8,747 nt of DNA from an uncultured Armatimonadota bacterium (GTDB lineage: Bacteria > Armatimonadota > Armatimonadia > Armatimonadales > Armatimonadaceae). The number at the start of each line of letters is the position of its first letter. The first letter of the stretch is position 1. The notes below the pieces were generated by a model. It made no database searches and was not told the origin of the DNA. It saw only the letters and a list, made by a program, of their open reading frames with translations. The position numbers and the translations under genes were made by a program. Below are positions 1 to 6,444 of this stretch, one piece after another. Location: contig CAIRTT010000267.1 in assembly GCA_903881535.1 (NCBI GenBank), positions 1-8,747 of the forward strand, written 5' to 3'.

Positions 1-159
1 GAATGGCCCCCAGTGCATCCAGCGCCAGATCTGAGCATCACAGTCATCCCCGTGGGCTGCAGCAAACAATGCAAGTGCATCGGTTTTGGGATCCGCGAGT
101 CGGATGCGTACATCAGCTGTTTGGATGTCCGCCGGCCAGAGACGTTCTTTGAAGTTCAC
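1..159 (-). CDS. GNAT-family N-acetyltransferase, N-terminal part (cut by window edge)
   Basis: An open frame of 53 codons on the minus strand runs off the window without a stop. It begins with GTG at 159-157, or with TTG at 165-163, directly after the polX stop codon. The visible protein starts VNFKERLWPADIQ, followed by VRIRLADPKTDALALFAAAHGD and then IWRWMHWGPF. This resembles the first beta strand, first helix and the 'W-Y-x-x-x-G-P-F' stretch of RimJ/RimL-type GNAT acetyltransferases, which move an acetyl group from acetyl-CoA to an amine. The acetyl-CoA-binding motif would lie beyond the window, so substrate and completeness cannot be judged. No Shine-Dalgarno is visible. The frame is the same as that of polX, so translation probably restarts after polX terminates. 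It is the fourth gene of the leftward fba-rpiA-polX block. Confidence 0.65.
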   Translation of the reverse strand, partial: MNFKERLWPADIQTADVRIRLADPKTDALALFAAAHGDDCDAQIWRWMHWGPF

Positions 160-165
160 AGCCAA

Positions 166-1839
166 CTAAATTCGCAGTAGCCACGCGACGAGCTTGCCGG
201 GCTCCCAGCAGTTCACGACCTGCTCTTTGGTAAGGCCGGCGCGCCGGGCCATCGCCAGCCCGTATGGAAGCCAATCAAAGTGATTGATGGAGTGTGCATC
301 CGCGTTGATACTGAACTTAGCGCCCTTGCCTGCTCCAATGCGCACCCACGCATCGCATAGATCCATCCGCTCCGGACCGGCATTGATTTCGATCGCGACA
401 TTGTGTTTGACTGCGGCATCGATGATGGCGTTCATGTCGACCGCGTAGCCTTCCCGTCGACCGAGGAGGCGCCCCGTCGGGTGGCCCAGAATCCGCGTTT
501 TTGGATGTGCGATGGCCGTGCACATCCGGTCGGTCATTTGCGCCTCGGTTTCCTTGTAGCGGATATGCACGGATGCAACAACATAGTGCAGCTGGCTCAG
601 GATTTCCGGAGCGCAGTCAAGGCTACCATCCTGCAAAATGTCCGCTTCCAGCCCCGCGAGCAGTGCAAAGTCCTGATCGGCATAGTGACCTTGCAGCGGT
701 GCGAGCTCTTCGAACTGTGCGATGTGCCGCTCTGTCGTTAGTCCACGCGCTACCGTGAGGCTTGCGCTGTGATCTGTGATGCCAAGCGTTGACCACCCAC
801 GACGAATCGCCTCATCCGCCATTTCAGAAATGCTGTTTCGCCCATCCGACCAGGTCGTGTGCTCATGCAGCTGCGCGGTGAAATCACTAAGGGTCACGAG
901 ACGGAGCTCGCCGCGTCCGACGCGTGCGGCATCCTCGGTGTGGTCACGGATTTCCGGGTCAATAAAACGCATCCCGGCCGCTTCGAAAATGGCATCCTCG
1001 GATGCATATTCAGCCATAACCCCACCCGGCAGCAAGCCAGTGATCCATGCAACAAACGCCTCAGGCCCAGTTTCTGTAAGAAGAACATTCCCAGTAATCG
1101 TTGGGACCACCGAAAAGTGGACAGGCATTTCATCGATGATGCCGGTGATGTCTCCATTAGCCAGCGTGGATGCTTCGGCATCAAACCAGCCTTGGTCAAC
1201 GATTGTCTTTGTGACTGCAACCTTGTCAGCGCCGGCAACCAGGAAGCGGACACAGGAAAGCGTGTCCATCCCGCGGCGGGCCTCCCCTGTGAGCTGCACA
1301 CCGGACACACATCCGGATGCCAGCAATACCCGGCTCACCCGCGCCGCAAATGGAAGAGCCTTCCAGAGCGGGACACGGCTGCCGATACGCCGCCACGCCG
1401 CGATTGCCTCGAGCAGCTTCTTCTCTTTCGCCGCGCCAAAGCCACTCAGTGCCTGAAGCTGACCGTTCTGCGCCGCGATCTCCAGGGCATCAACGGTTGT
1501 TACATTCAGCTCTTTGAAGACCTGCGCAGCGACTTTAGGGCCAACACCGCGGATACCTGCCAGCTGGATGACACCCGCTGGGACATCGGATTTGATCTTC
1601 TCCCAGAGCTCACACGTGCCCGTCGTCAGAAACTCACGCGTCTTGCCCATAATCGCTGGGCCAAAGCTAGGGATATTTTGCAGCTCACCACGGGCATCGA
1701 TGTCCGCGAGGTTATCCTCAAGCGCATCAATCGTGTCACAGGCAGTCCGGTAGGCCTTAATCTTAAATGGATTCTCGCCCTTGATCTCCAAAATATCGCC
1801 AATTTGGCGGAATCTCCGCGCGATTTGTGTATCTGTCAT
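166..1839 (-). CDS. polX: PolX-family protein: HhH repeats, degenerate polymerase palm, intact PHP phosphoesterase domain
   Basis: This 557-aa protein has the usual length and domain order of bacterial PolX (about 570 aa), a gap-filling repair polymerase with a 3'-5' exonuclease in its PHP domain. Helix-hairpin-helix segments lie near residues 50-66, 92-110 and 128-145. The palm covers about 160-315. The PHP domain (about 320-557) keeps H325, H327, D332, ITDHS 354-358, E398, H425, GHPTGR 452-457 and the D514/H516 pair, all expected metal ligands or neighbours. The palm is abnormal. Where the family has 'T-x-G-D-I-D' the protein reads T193-L-S-C196-V-R198, and the third Asp ('V-D-L-R-V') is H241. 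The preceding GS is GE (185-186), and the TGS dNTP-pocket stretch is not recognisable. I infer no nucleotidyl transfer but possible nuclease activity. The ATG overlaps the rpiA stop as ATGA; GTGAGG at 1853-1848, inside rpiA, is its ribosome binding site. The stop is TAG. Confidence 0.9.
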   Translation of the reverse strand: MTDTQIARRFRQIGDILEIKGENPFKIKAYRTACDTIDALEDNLADIDARGELQNIPSFGPAIMGKTREFLTTGTCELWEKIKSDVPAGVIQLAGIRGVGPKVAAQVFKELNVTTVDALEIAAQNGQLQALSGFGAAKEKKLLEAIAAWRRIGSRVPLWKALPFAARVSRVLLASGCVSGVQLTGEARRGMDTLSCVRFLVAGADKVAVTKTIVDQGWFDAEASTLANGDITGIIDEMPVHFSVVPTITGNVLLTETGPEAFVAWITGLLPGGVMAEYASEDAIFEAAGMRFIDPEIRDHTEDAARVGRGELRLVTLSDFTAQLHEHTTWSDGRNSISEMADEAIRRGWSTLGITDHSASLTVARGLTTERHIAQFEELAPLQGHYADQDFALLAGLEADILQDGSLDCAPEILSQLHYVVASVHIRYKETEAQMTDRMCTAIAHPKTRILGHPTGRLLGRREGYAVDMNAIIDAAVKHNVAIEINAGPERMDLCDAWVRIGAGKGAKFSINADAHSINHFDWLPYGLAMARRAGLTKEQVVNCWEPGKLVAWLLRI

Positions 1840-2525
1840 ACTGGTAGCCTCACGGATTCAACACGGCCATCCGGGTGTGCGACCAGCACTTCATGCGTAA
1901 GACCCACGAACAGCCCGGTATCAACCACGCCAGGCAGCTGCCTGATGCGCTGATCGAGCAGCGCCGGGCGCTTGATCACGCCAAAGTGGAGGTCAAGAAT
2001 CGCGAGGTTGTCATCGGAGAGGAAGGGACTGCCATCCGGGGATGTCCGCCGCGTCACCGGCACCTCAAAACACTGATGTAGCAGCTCAGCTGTACTCTCA
2101 GCGGCAAATGGCAACACGGCAACGGGTAGCGGAAACGCTCCGAGGGTCGCGACACGCTTACTGGCATCCGTCACGATCACCACCTCACGCGCAGCGCGAG
2201 CCACAATCTTTTCGCGAACATGCGCCCCGCCGCCACCCTTTATCAGAATCAGGTCGCTGTTGAACTCATCCGCACCATCCACACAAATGTCCAGCGTCAT
2301 CCCCGCACCAAGCGGAATCACGGTAAGCCCGGCGGCACGCGCCTGGTGTTCGGTAGCATCCGATGTACACACACAGCGAACCGTCAGGTTTTCCTCGCGG
2401 ACGCGCTCAGCCACAAAGTGGGTGAACCACTTTGCAGTGCTGCCCGTGCCGAGGCCAATCAGCATGTCATCGTGGATGCGCTTGGCTGCGGTCTTGCCGA
2501 CAAGTTCTTTCGGGGTCATGGACAT
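1836..2525 (-). CDS. rpiA: Ribose-5-phosphate isomerase A
   Basis: RpiA interconverts ribose 5-phosphate and ribulose 5-phosphate in the non-oxidative pentose phosphate pathway, in the cytoplasm. The 229-aa length is normal. The phosphate-binding loop GLGTGSTA is at 24-31, the active-site stretch VDGADE at 82-87 (D83 and D86), K96 is followed by GGGG 97-100, and HVREK at 102-106 carries the expected catalytic base E105. These correspond to D81, D84, K94 and E103 of the E. coli enzyme. The start at 2525 is supported by GGGAG at 2537-2533, 7 nt upstream; a second ATG at codon 3 is possible. It lies 66 nt downstream of fba behind a strong terminator, and its stop overlaps the polX start by 4 nt, so the two are probably translationally coupled. 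Confidence 0.95.
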   Translation of the reverse strand: MSMTPKELVGKTAAKRIHDDMLIGLGTGSTAKWFTHFVAERVREENLTVRCVCTSDATEHQARAAGLTVIPLGAGMTLDICVDGADEFNSDLILIKGGGGAHVREKIVARAAREVVIVTDASKRVATLGAFPLPVAVLPFAAESTAELLHQCFEVPVTRRTSPDGSPFLSDDNLAILDLHFGVIKRPALLDQRIRQLPGVVDTGLFVGLTHEVLVAHPDGRVESVRLPV

Positions 2526-2540
2526 CTGGACGCTCCCGTG

Positions 2541-2572
2541 AAAAAGAAAGGCCCCGGGGTAACCCCGGGGCC
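2541..2572 (-). terminator. Strong intrinsic terminator after fba, upstream of rpiA
   Basis: Read on the minus strand, GGCCCCGGGG and CCCCGGGGCC form a perfect 10-bp stem (2572-2563 with 2559-2550) around a 3-nt loop, followed at once by a T-rich run (2549-2541, TTTCTTTTT). It ends fba transcripts 20 nt after the stop codon and lies only 16 nt before the rpiA ATG. No convincing promoter is visible between it and rpiA. Confidence 0.9.
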
Positions 2573-2591
2573 GTGGCGGTTTCCCGCTCGA

Positions 2592-3542
2592 TTATGCGCC
2601 TAGGGATGCACGAATAGATTCAAGCTGACCGGCGGAGCCAAGGAGCTCGTTGCGGCTAGCGATGAACTTTGCGTACTCAGCCATAAAGATCTTGCCTGGG
2701 CCACGGAGATCGAAGTCGCCTGGCTTGTCACGGAAGAACTCACGATGAACACGGGTCCATACGAGGCGGCCATCGGTGTCGATGTTAACCTTGCAGACGC
2801 CGAGCTTCGCCGCTGGGAGGTACTGTGCTGCATCCACGCCCTTGGCACCCTTGAGGACGCCGCCGGCTGCATTGATGCGCTCGACTTCATCCTGAGGAAC
2901 TGAGGAGGAGCCGTGCATCACGAGTGGGAAGCCAGGAAGGTTGTTCTGGATGGCTTCGACCACATTGAAGTGGATGCCCTGTCCGCCAGCGAACTTGTAG
3001 GCGCCGTGGCTGGTTCCGATAGCACATGCGAGGGAGTCGCAGCCGGAACGCTCGACAAATTCCTTTGCCTGCTCAGGATCGGTCAGACATGCATGGGATT
3101 CATCCACATTGATGTCTTCTTCGACGCCGCCCAGCATGCCGAGCTCAGCTTCGACAGAAATGCCGACTGCATGGGCACGATCGACAACACGCTTTGTGAT
3201 CGCGATGTTCTCATCGAAGTCTTCATGGGATGCATCGATCATGACAGAGCTATAAAAGCCCGAGTCAATACAGTCGTAGCAGGTCTGCTCATCACCGTGG
3301 TCAAGGTGCACAGCAAAAATGGCTTCAGGATAGAGGGTGTCCGCGGTGCGAATCATGGCCTCGAGGAAGGACTTGTCGGAATAGCCGCGTGCACCCTTGC
3401 TCAGCTGGATGATGAATGGAGCTTGGGAGTCGATGGATCCGCGGAACATGCCGATAATTTGTTCCAAGTTGTTGATGTTGTATGCTCCGATGGCATACTT
3501 GCCGTACGCGTGCGCGAACAGCTGCTTCGTGGCGACTATCAT
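2592..3542 (-). CDS. fba: Class II (zinc-dependent) fructose-1,6-bisphosphate aldolase
   Basis: This 316-aa protein belongs to the class II ketose-bisphosphate aldolases, which split fructose 1,6-bisphosphate into dihydroxyacetone phosphate and glyceraldehyde 3-phosphate in glycolysis and make it in gluconeogenesis. Visible family features are AVHLDHGD 77-84 (catalytic D81, zinc ligand H82), SVEAELG 129-135, GTSHGAYK 176-183 (zinc ligand H179), VMHGSSSVP 208-216 (zinc ligand H210) and the substrate-phosphate loop NIDTDGR 253-259. A related specificity such as tagatose bisphosphate is possible, but the glycolytic role is likelier. The start is fixed by GAGGT at 3552-3548, 5 nt before the ATG. 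The roughly 73-nt leader holds a small hairpin, GACGC/GCGTC at 3582-3597. It is the first gene of the leftward block, with the best promoter in the window and its own terminator. Confidence 0.95.
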   Translation of the reverse strand: MIVATKQLFAHAYGKYAIGAYNINNLEQIIGMFRGSIDSQAPFIIQLSKGARGYSDKSFLEAMIRTADTLYPEAIFAVHLDHGDEQTCYDCIDSGFYSSVMIDASHEDFDENIAITKRVVDRAHAVGISVEAELGMLGGVEEDINVDESHACLTDPEQAKEFVERSGCDSLACAIGTSHGAYKFAGGQGIHFNVVEAIQNNLPGFPLVMHGSSSVPQDEVERINAAGGVLKGAKGVDAAQYLPAAKLGVCKVNIDTDGRLVWTRVHREFFRDKPGDFDLRGPGKIFMAEYAKFIASRNELLGSAGQLESIRASLGA

Positions 3543-3621
3543 TACTTACCTCGCAAACAATTCGTATCGGGACGATTAAGCGACGCCACGCTGCGTCATG
3601 GCTCCCCGACAAAGCCTTAGT

Positions 3622-3650
3622 AGTTTAGAACCCGGTACACCCAATGTCAA
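3622..3650 (-). promoter_or_regulatory. Sigma-70-type promoter of fba
   Basis: On the minus strand a perfect -35 TTGACA (3650-3645) is separated by 17 bp from a -10 TAAACT (3627-3622). Transcription would start near 3615, giving a leader of about 73 nt. It is the closest match to the sigma-70 consensus in the window and fits a highly expressed glycolytic gene. Confidence 0.8.
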
Positions 3651-3655
3651 CAGTT

Positions 3656-3663
3656 AAGCGCTT
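3656..3663. promoter_or_regulatory. Possible operator palindrome between divergent fba and rpmE promoters
   Basis: AAGCGCTT is a perfect 8-bp palindrome with a central CG. It lies in the 19 bp between the fba -35 box (to 3650) and the proposed rpmE -35 box (from 3670). LacI/GalR-family operators, including catabolite-response elements, share such a core. The flanks do not extend the symmetry, so this is tentative. Confidence 0.3.
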
Positions 3664-3669
3664 TTATCA

Positions 3670-3699
3670 TTGCAGTCCAATGTTTTGTCGCGATAGGAT
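3670..3699 (+). promoter_or_regulatory. Probable promoter of rpmE-DUF1385
   Basis: TTGCAG (3670-3675) and TAGGAT (3694-3699) are separated by 18 bp, a moderate sigma-70 match. Transcription would start near 3706, leaving about 40 nt of leader with the AAAGGA ribosome binding site. It is back to back with the fba promoter. Confidence 0.45.
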
Positions 3700-3746
3700 A
3701 GGCATCGCTCTGCGGTCGGGATCGGAGAGCACGAAAGGATACTGAT

Positions 3747-3965
3747 ATGCGCGAAGGCATTCACCCAGGTTATGAAGTTGTAGATGTGAACTGTGCGTGT
3801 GGAATTACATTCCAGACCCGCAGCACCAAGAGTAACGGCAAGGTTTCCGTGGAAATCTGCTCACTGTGCCACCCATTCTTCACAGGAAAACAGAAGATTG
3901 TTGACACCGAGGGCCGTGTTGATAGGTTCAAGCAGCGCTTCGGCACATTCCAGCGCACGAAGTAA
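3747..3965 (+). CDS. rpmE: 50S ribosomal protein L31, zinc-binding type
   Basis: This 72-aa protein of the large ribosomal subunit has the family pattern throughout: an N-terminal REGIHPGYEVVDVNCACG, then EICSLCHPFFTGKQKIVDT, then GRVDRFKQRFG. Cysteines C16, C18, C38 and C41 form the zinc site, so this is the C+ form rather than the zinc-free paralog made under zinc starvation. No Zur-like operator was recognised. AAAGGA at 3734-3739 sits 7 nt before the ATG and supports this start. DUF1385 begins 2 nt after the stop, so the two are one transcription unit. Confidence 0.97.
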   Translation: MREGIHPGYEVVDVNCACGITFQTRSTKSNGKVSVEICSLCHPFFTGKQKIVDTEGRVDRFKQRFGTFQRTK

Positions 3966-3967
3966 TT

Positions 3968-4957
3968 ATGGCTTCACCCGGTCCATCAAAGGACCCGTCA
4001 GCGGGCGCGTCAGTTTCCGCAACCATGTACGGGGGCCAGGCAGTCATCGAAGGTGTGATGATGCGTGGCCCTCGCGACTTTGCAGTGGCAGCTCGCCGCG
4101 CGGATGGCACCGTCGCCATCACGTGTGAAGAAGTCCCAAAGTCCCTGCGTCCTGCTTGGCAGAAACTTCCCTTTTTTCGTGGCTCCTATGCGCTAGTCGA
4201 CTCGATGGCCCTTGGGACCAAAGCTCTCTTTTGGGCAGCGAAAGTAGCCGAAGCCGGAACCACCGACCGTAAAGAGACATCGGCGTCCCCATCCGCTTCC
4301 AAGGCAACCGATATGGCTATCGGCGGCGCGATGGTCACGGGTCTGCTTATGGCAATTGGGCTGTTTAAAGTCCTCCCACAGCTGCTCATCGAACCCGTTC
4401 GCAATGCGACACACTGGGCACCGTGGCAGCTTGGCCTCGTGGATGTCATCGTGCGGCTCTGTATCTTCACGGGTTACATCAGCCTGGTGGCGCGCATGAA
4501 CCACGTCAACCGCGTCTTCATGTACCATGGCGCCGAACACAAGTCGATCAATGCGCTTGAGCACGGTAAGGAACTGACCATTGCAAATGTGCAGGCAGAA
4601 TCACGCCTCCACCCGCGCTGCGGCACCAGCTTTGTCGTCCTCGTGATTGTGCTCTCGGTGCTTGCTGTCTCTCCTTTTTACGGTCTGCCAATCTGGTACC
4701 GGATTCCGATTCAGCTCCTCATGTTGATGCCTGTCGCGGGTGTTGCCTTCGAGCTTCTGCGCCTTGCCGGAAAGTTTCGGGACAACCCGATTGCGGCGGC
4801 GGTTTCGCGCCCCGGGATGTGGACACAGCTTCTGACGACGCGCGAACCGGATGACAGCATGGTCGAAGTCGCGATCGCGAGTCTAAAAGCCGTGATGGAT
4901 GCCGAGGCAAATCGCCAAACCACAGCTACAACACCCGATCTAAAAACCGCTAACTGA
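3968..4957 (+). CDS. DUF1385 family membrane protein
   Basis: This 329-aa protein matches the DUF1385 family, of unknown molecular function and often found beside prfA and prmC. The family N-terminus MYGGQAVIEGVMMRGP starts at residue 20; the 19 residues before it are low-complexity (Ser, Ala, Pro), so translation may begin at either ATG (3968 or 4025). The first is preferred because it follows the rpmE stop by 2 nt, though neither has a clear Shine-Dalgarno. Likely membrane segments are 117-140, 154-175, 221-241 and 247-266. Signature motifs are YHGAEHK 186-192 and HPRCGTSF 215-222; their His, Glu and Cys residues have led to labels such as metal-dependent enzyme, for which I see no proof. 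The last residues (DLKTAN) and the TGA stop lie inside the first unit of the downstream tandem repeat. Confidence 0.9.
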   Translation: MASPGPSKDPSAGASVSATMYGGQAVIEGVMMRGPRDFAVAARRADGTVAITCEEVPKSLRPAWQKLPFFRGSYALVDSMALGTKALFWAAKVAEAGTTDRKETSASPSASKATDMAIGGAMVTGLLMAIGLFKVLPQLLIEPVRNATHWAPWQLGLVDVIVRLCIFTGYISLVARMNHVNRVFMYHGAEHKSINALEHGKELTIANVQAESRLHPRCGTSFVVLVIVLSVLAVSPFYGLPIWYRIPIQLLMLMPVAGVAFELLRLAGKFRDNPIAAAVSRPGMWTQLLTTREPDDSMVEVAIASLKAVMDAEANRQTTATTPDLKTAN

Positions 4958-5335
4958 CAATCCCCAGTTCCTCCGCTGTATTTCCCGCAGCGCTAACAAA
5001 AGCTGCTAACTGACTTTCCTCGTATCCTCTGCTGTCTTTCCCGCGGCGCTAACAAAAGCCGCTAACTGACAATCCCTCGTATCCTCTGCTGCATTTCCCG
5101 CAGCGCTAACAAAAGCCGCTACATGACAATCCCCAGTTCCTCAGCTGCATTTCCCGCAATGCTAACAAAAGCAGCTAAGTCACATTCCGCAGTTCATTGG
5201 CTGCATTTCCCGCGACGCTAACAAAAGCCGCTAAATGACAATCCCCAGTTCCTCGGCTGCATTTCCCGCAGTGCTAACAAAAGCCGCTAACTGACAATCC
5301 CTCGTATCCTCTGCTGCATTTCCCGCAGCGCTAAA
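4936..5335. repeat. Tandem repeat array, seven 56/57-bp units, between DUF1385 and prfA
   Basis: Units begin at about 4936, then 4992, 5048, 5105, 5161, 5217 and 5273, with a stub GCTAA at 5330-5334. Each has a conserved head (GCTAACAAAAGCCGCTAAC, itself containing GCTAAC twice), a variable middle, and a tail GCTGC-ATTTCCC-GCAGC whose arms pair. The middle exists in two forms: CCCCAGTTCCT (units 1, 4, 6 and, diverged, 5) and CCTCGTATCCTCT (units 2, 3, 7). Units 3 and 7 are identical over all 57 bp. The unit length is not a multiple of three and every unit carries stop codons, so the array is not coding apart from the end of DUF1385 in unit 1. It fills the whole 395-nt gap before prfA. There are no unique spacers of CRISPR type and no transposase nearby. 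Confidence 0.95.
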
Positions 5336-5338
5336 GGA

Positions 5339-5344
5339 TACAAT
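5339..5344 (+). promoter_or_regulatory. -10-like box directly before prfA (possible leaderless start)
   Basis: TACAAT lies 8 nt before the prfA ATG, immediately after the last repeat unit. A start site 7-8 nt downstream would give an mRNA beginning at or next to the ATG. No good -35 is seen 16-18 bp upstream, where the repeat tail lies. The only Shine-Dalgarno-like run, AAAGGA 5333-5338, is 14 nt from the ATG, too far to serve it well. Confidence 0.4.
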
Positions 5345-5352
5345 GTCGGGTT

Positions 5353-6417
5353 ATGCATGAGAAACTGCTGGAAGTCAGCCGACGCTACGATGAACTTGCA
5401 TCTATGATGATGGACCCTGCGGTCGCCATGGATCCTAATAAATTCCGAGATGCTGCCAAGGAGCACACCAGTCTGACGCCTCTTGTCGAGACATTTCGTG
5501 AGTTCCAACGCGTCAAGCAGGGCATCCAGGATGCGGAAGACCTCCTCTCCGATTCCGATATGCGCGACATGGCGCAAGATGAGCTTGAAGATCTCAAGCC
5601 GCGTATCCCATTGATCGAGGAAAAGCTTAAACTCCTCCTCCTTCCTAAAGACCCCGCGGATGACAAAGACATCATCATGGAATTCCGTCCTGGAGCCGGC
5701 GGTGATGAAGCTGAACTCTTCTGTGCTCAGCTCGTCCGGATGTACCTTCGCTATGCAGAGCGCCAAGGTTGGCGTGCAGAAGTTATTTCAAGCCAAGACA
5801 CGGGCATTGGTGGGATGCGCGAAGCGCAGCTTTCCATTAAGGCAACTGGCGCATACTCGCAGATGAAGTTTGAAGGCGGCGTCCACCGTGTTCAGCGCGT
5901 TCCTGTGACAGAGTCCGGTGGCCGTATCCATACATCAACAGCAACCGTCGCCGTGATGCCGGAAGTCGAGGATGTTGAAGTTGATATCCCGGCAAAGGAC
6001 CTCAAGTTCGATACCTACCTCTCCGCTGGCGCGGGTGGCCAGAACGTCCAGAAGAACGAAACCGCTGTGCGTATCACCCACCTCCCAACGGGCATGGTGG
6101 TTGCGTGTCAGAACCAACGCTCCCAGCTACAAAACCGTGAGCAGGCCATGCGAGTTCTGCGTGCACGCCTCTTTGAAATGGAGCTGGAGAAGCAGATGGC
6201 GGGTATCACCGAGCGCCGCCGGCTGCAGGTGGGCTCTGGAGACCGCTCGGACAAGATCCGTACATACAACTTCCCACAGGACCGCCTGACCGATCACCGC
6301 ATCGGGTACACGCAGTTCGGTCTTGGCCACGTCATGGATGGCGACATCCAAAACCTCATCGATTCACTGGTCACAACCGACCAGGCAGACCGCCTCGGCG
6401 ATGGCGATGGCCTTTAG
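5353..6417 (+). CDS. prfA: Peptide chain release factor 1 (RF1)
   Basis: RF1 reads UAA and UAG in the ribosomal A site and triggers release of the finished protein. The 354-aa length is normal. The N-terminal helical domain is 1-100. FRPGAGGDEAELF (111-123) is the family signature. The codon-reading PxT motif is P184-V-T186 within HRVQRVPVTESGGRIHTST; the PxT form marks RF1, since RF2 has SPF. The peptidyl-transferase motif G228-G-Q230 lies in SAGAGGQNVQKNETAVRITH; Q230 is the residue methylated by PrmC in other bacteria. The start at 5353 matches the usual RF1 N-terminus (MHEKLLEVSRRYDELA). It is separated from DUF1385 by the repeat array and is followed by a terminator, with no prmC next to it. 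Confidence 0.97.
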   Translation: MHEKLLEVSRRYDELASMMMDPAVAMDPNKFRDAAKEHTSLTPLVETFREFQRVKQGIQDAEDLLSDSDMRDMAQDELEDLKPRIPLIEEKLKLLLLPKDPADDKDIIMEFRPGAGGDEAELFCAQLVRMYLRYAERQGWRAEVISSQDTGIGGMREAQLSIKATGAYSQMKFEGGVHRVQRVPVTESGGRIHTSTATVAVMPEVEDVEVDIPAKDLKFDTYLSAGAGGQNVQKNETAVRITHLPTGMVVACQNQRSQLQNREQAMRVLRARLFEMELEKQMAGITERRRLQVGSGDRSDKIRTYNFPQDRLTDHRIGYTQFGLGHVMDGDIQNLIDSLVTTDQADRLGDGDGL

Positions 6418-6444
6418 GCACAACTGCTTCGATTAGCGTTTTCG

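Noticed and set aside
1088..1285. Frameshift or sequencing error as the cause of the missing PolX aspartates
   Set aside because: The frame is continuous, and residues on both sides of each changed position still fit the family. All three catalytic positions differ, so a single error cannot explain it.
859..1953. A 364-codon open frame on the plus strand opposite polX, and other long antisense frames there
   Set aside because: The minus-strand polX frame has clear PolX/PHP domain matches, and the antisense proteins show no recognisable motif. Long antisense frames are common opposite GC-biased genes.
4936..5335. CRISPR array
   Set aside because: Units are contiguous and nearly alike over their full 56-57 bp, with only two forms of the middle part instead of unique spacers, and no cas gene is present.
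4958..5352. Small coding gene within the repeat region
   Set aside because: The repeat period of 56/57 bp shifts frame at each unit, and stops (TAA, TGA) recur in every unit.
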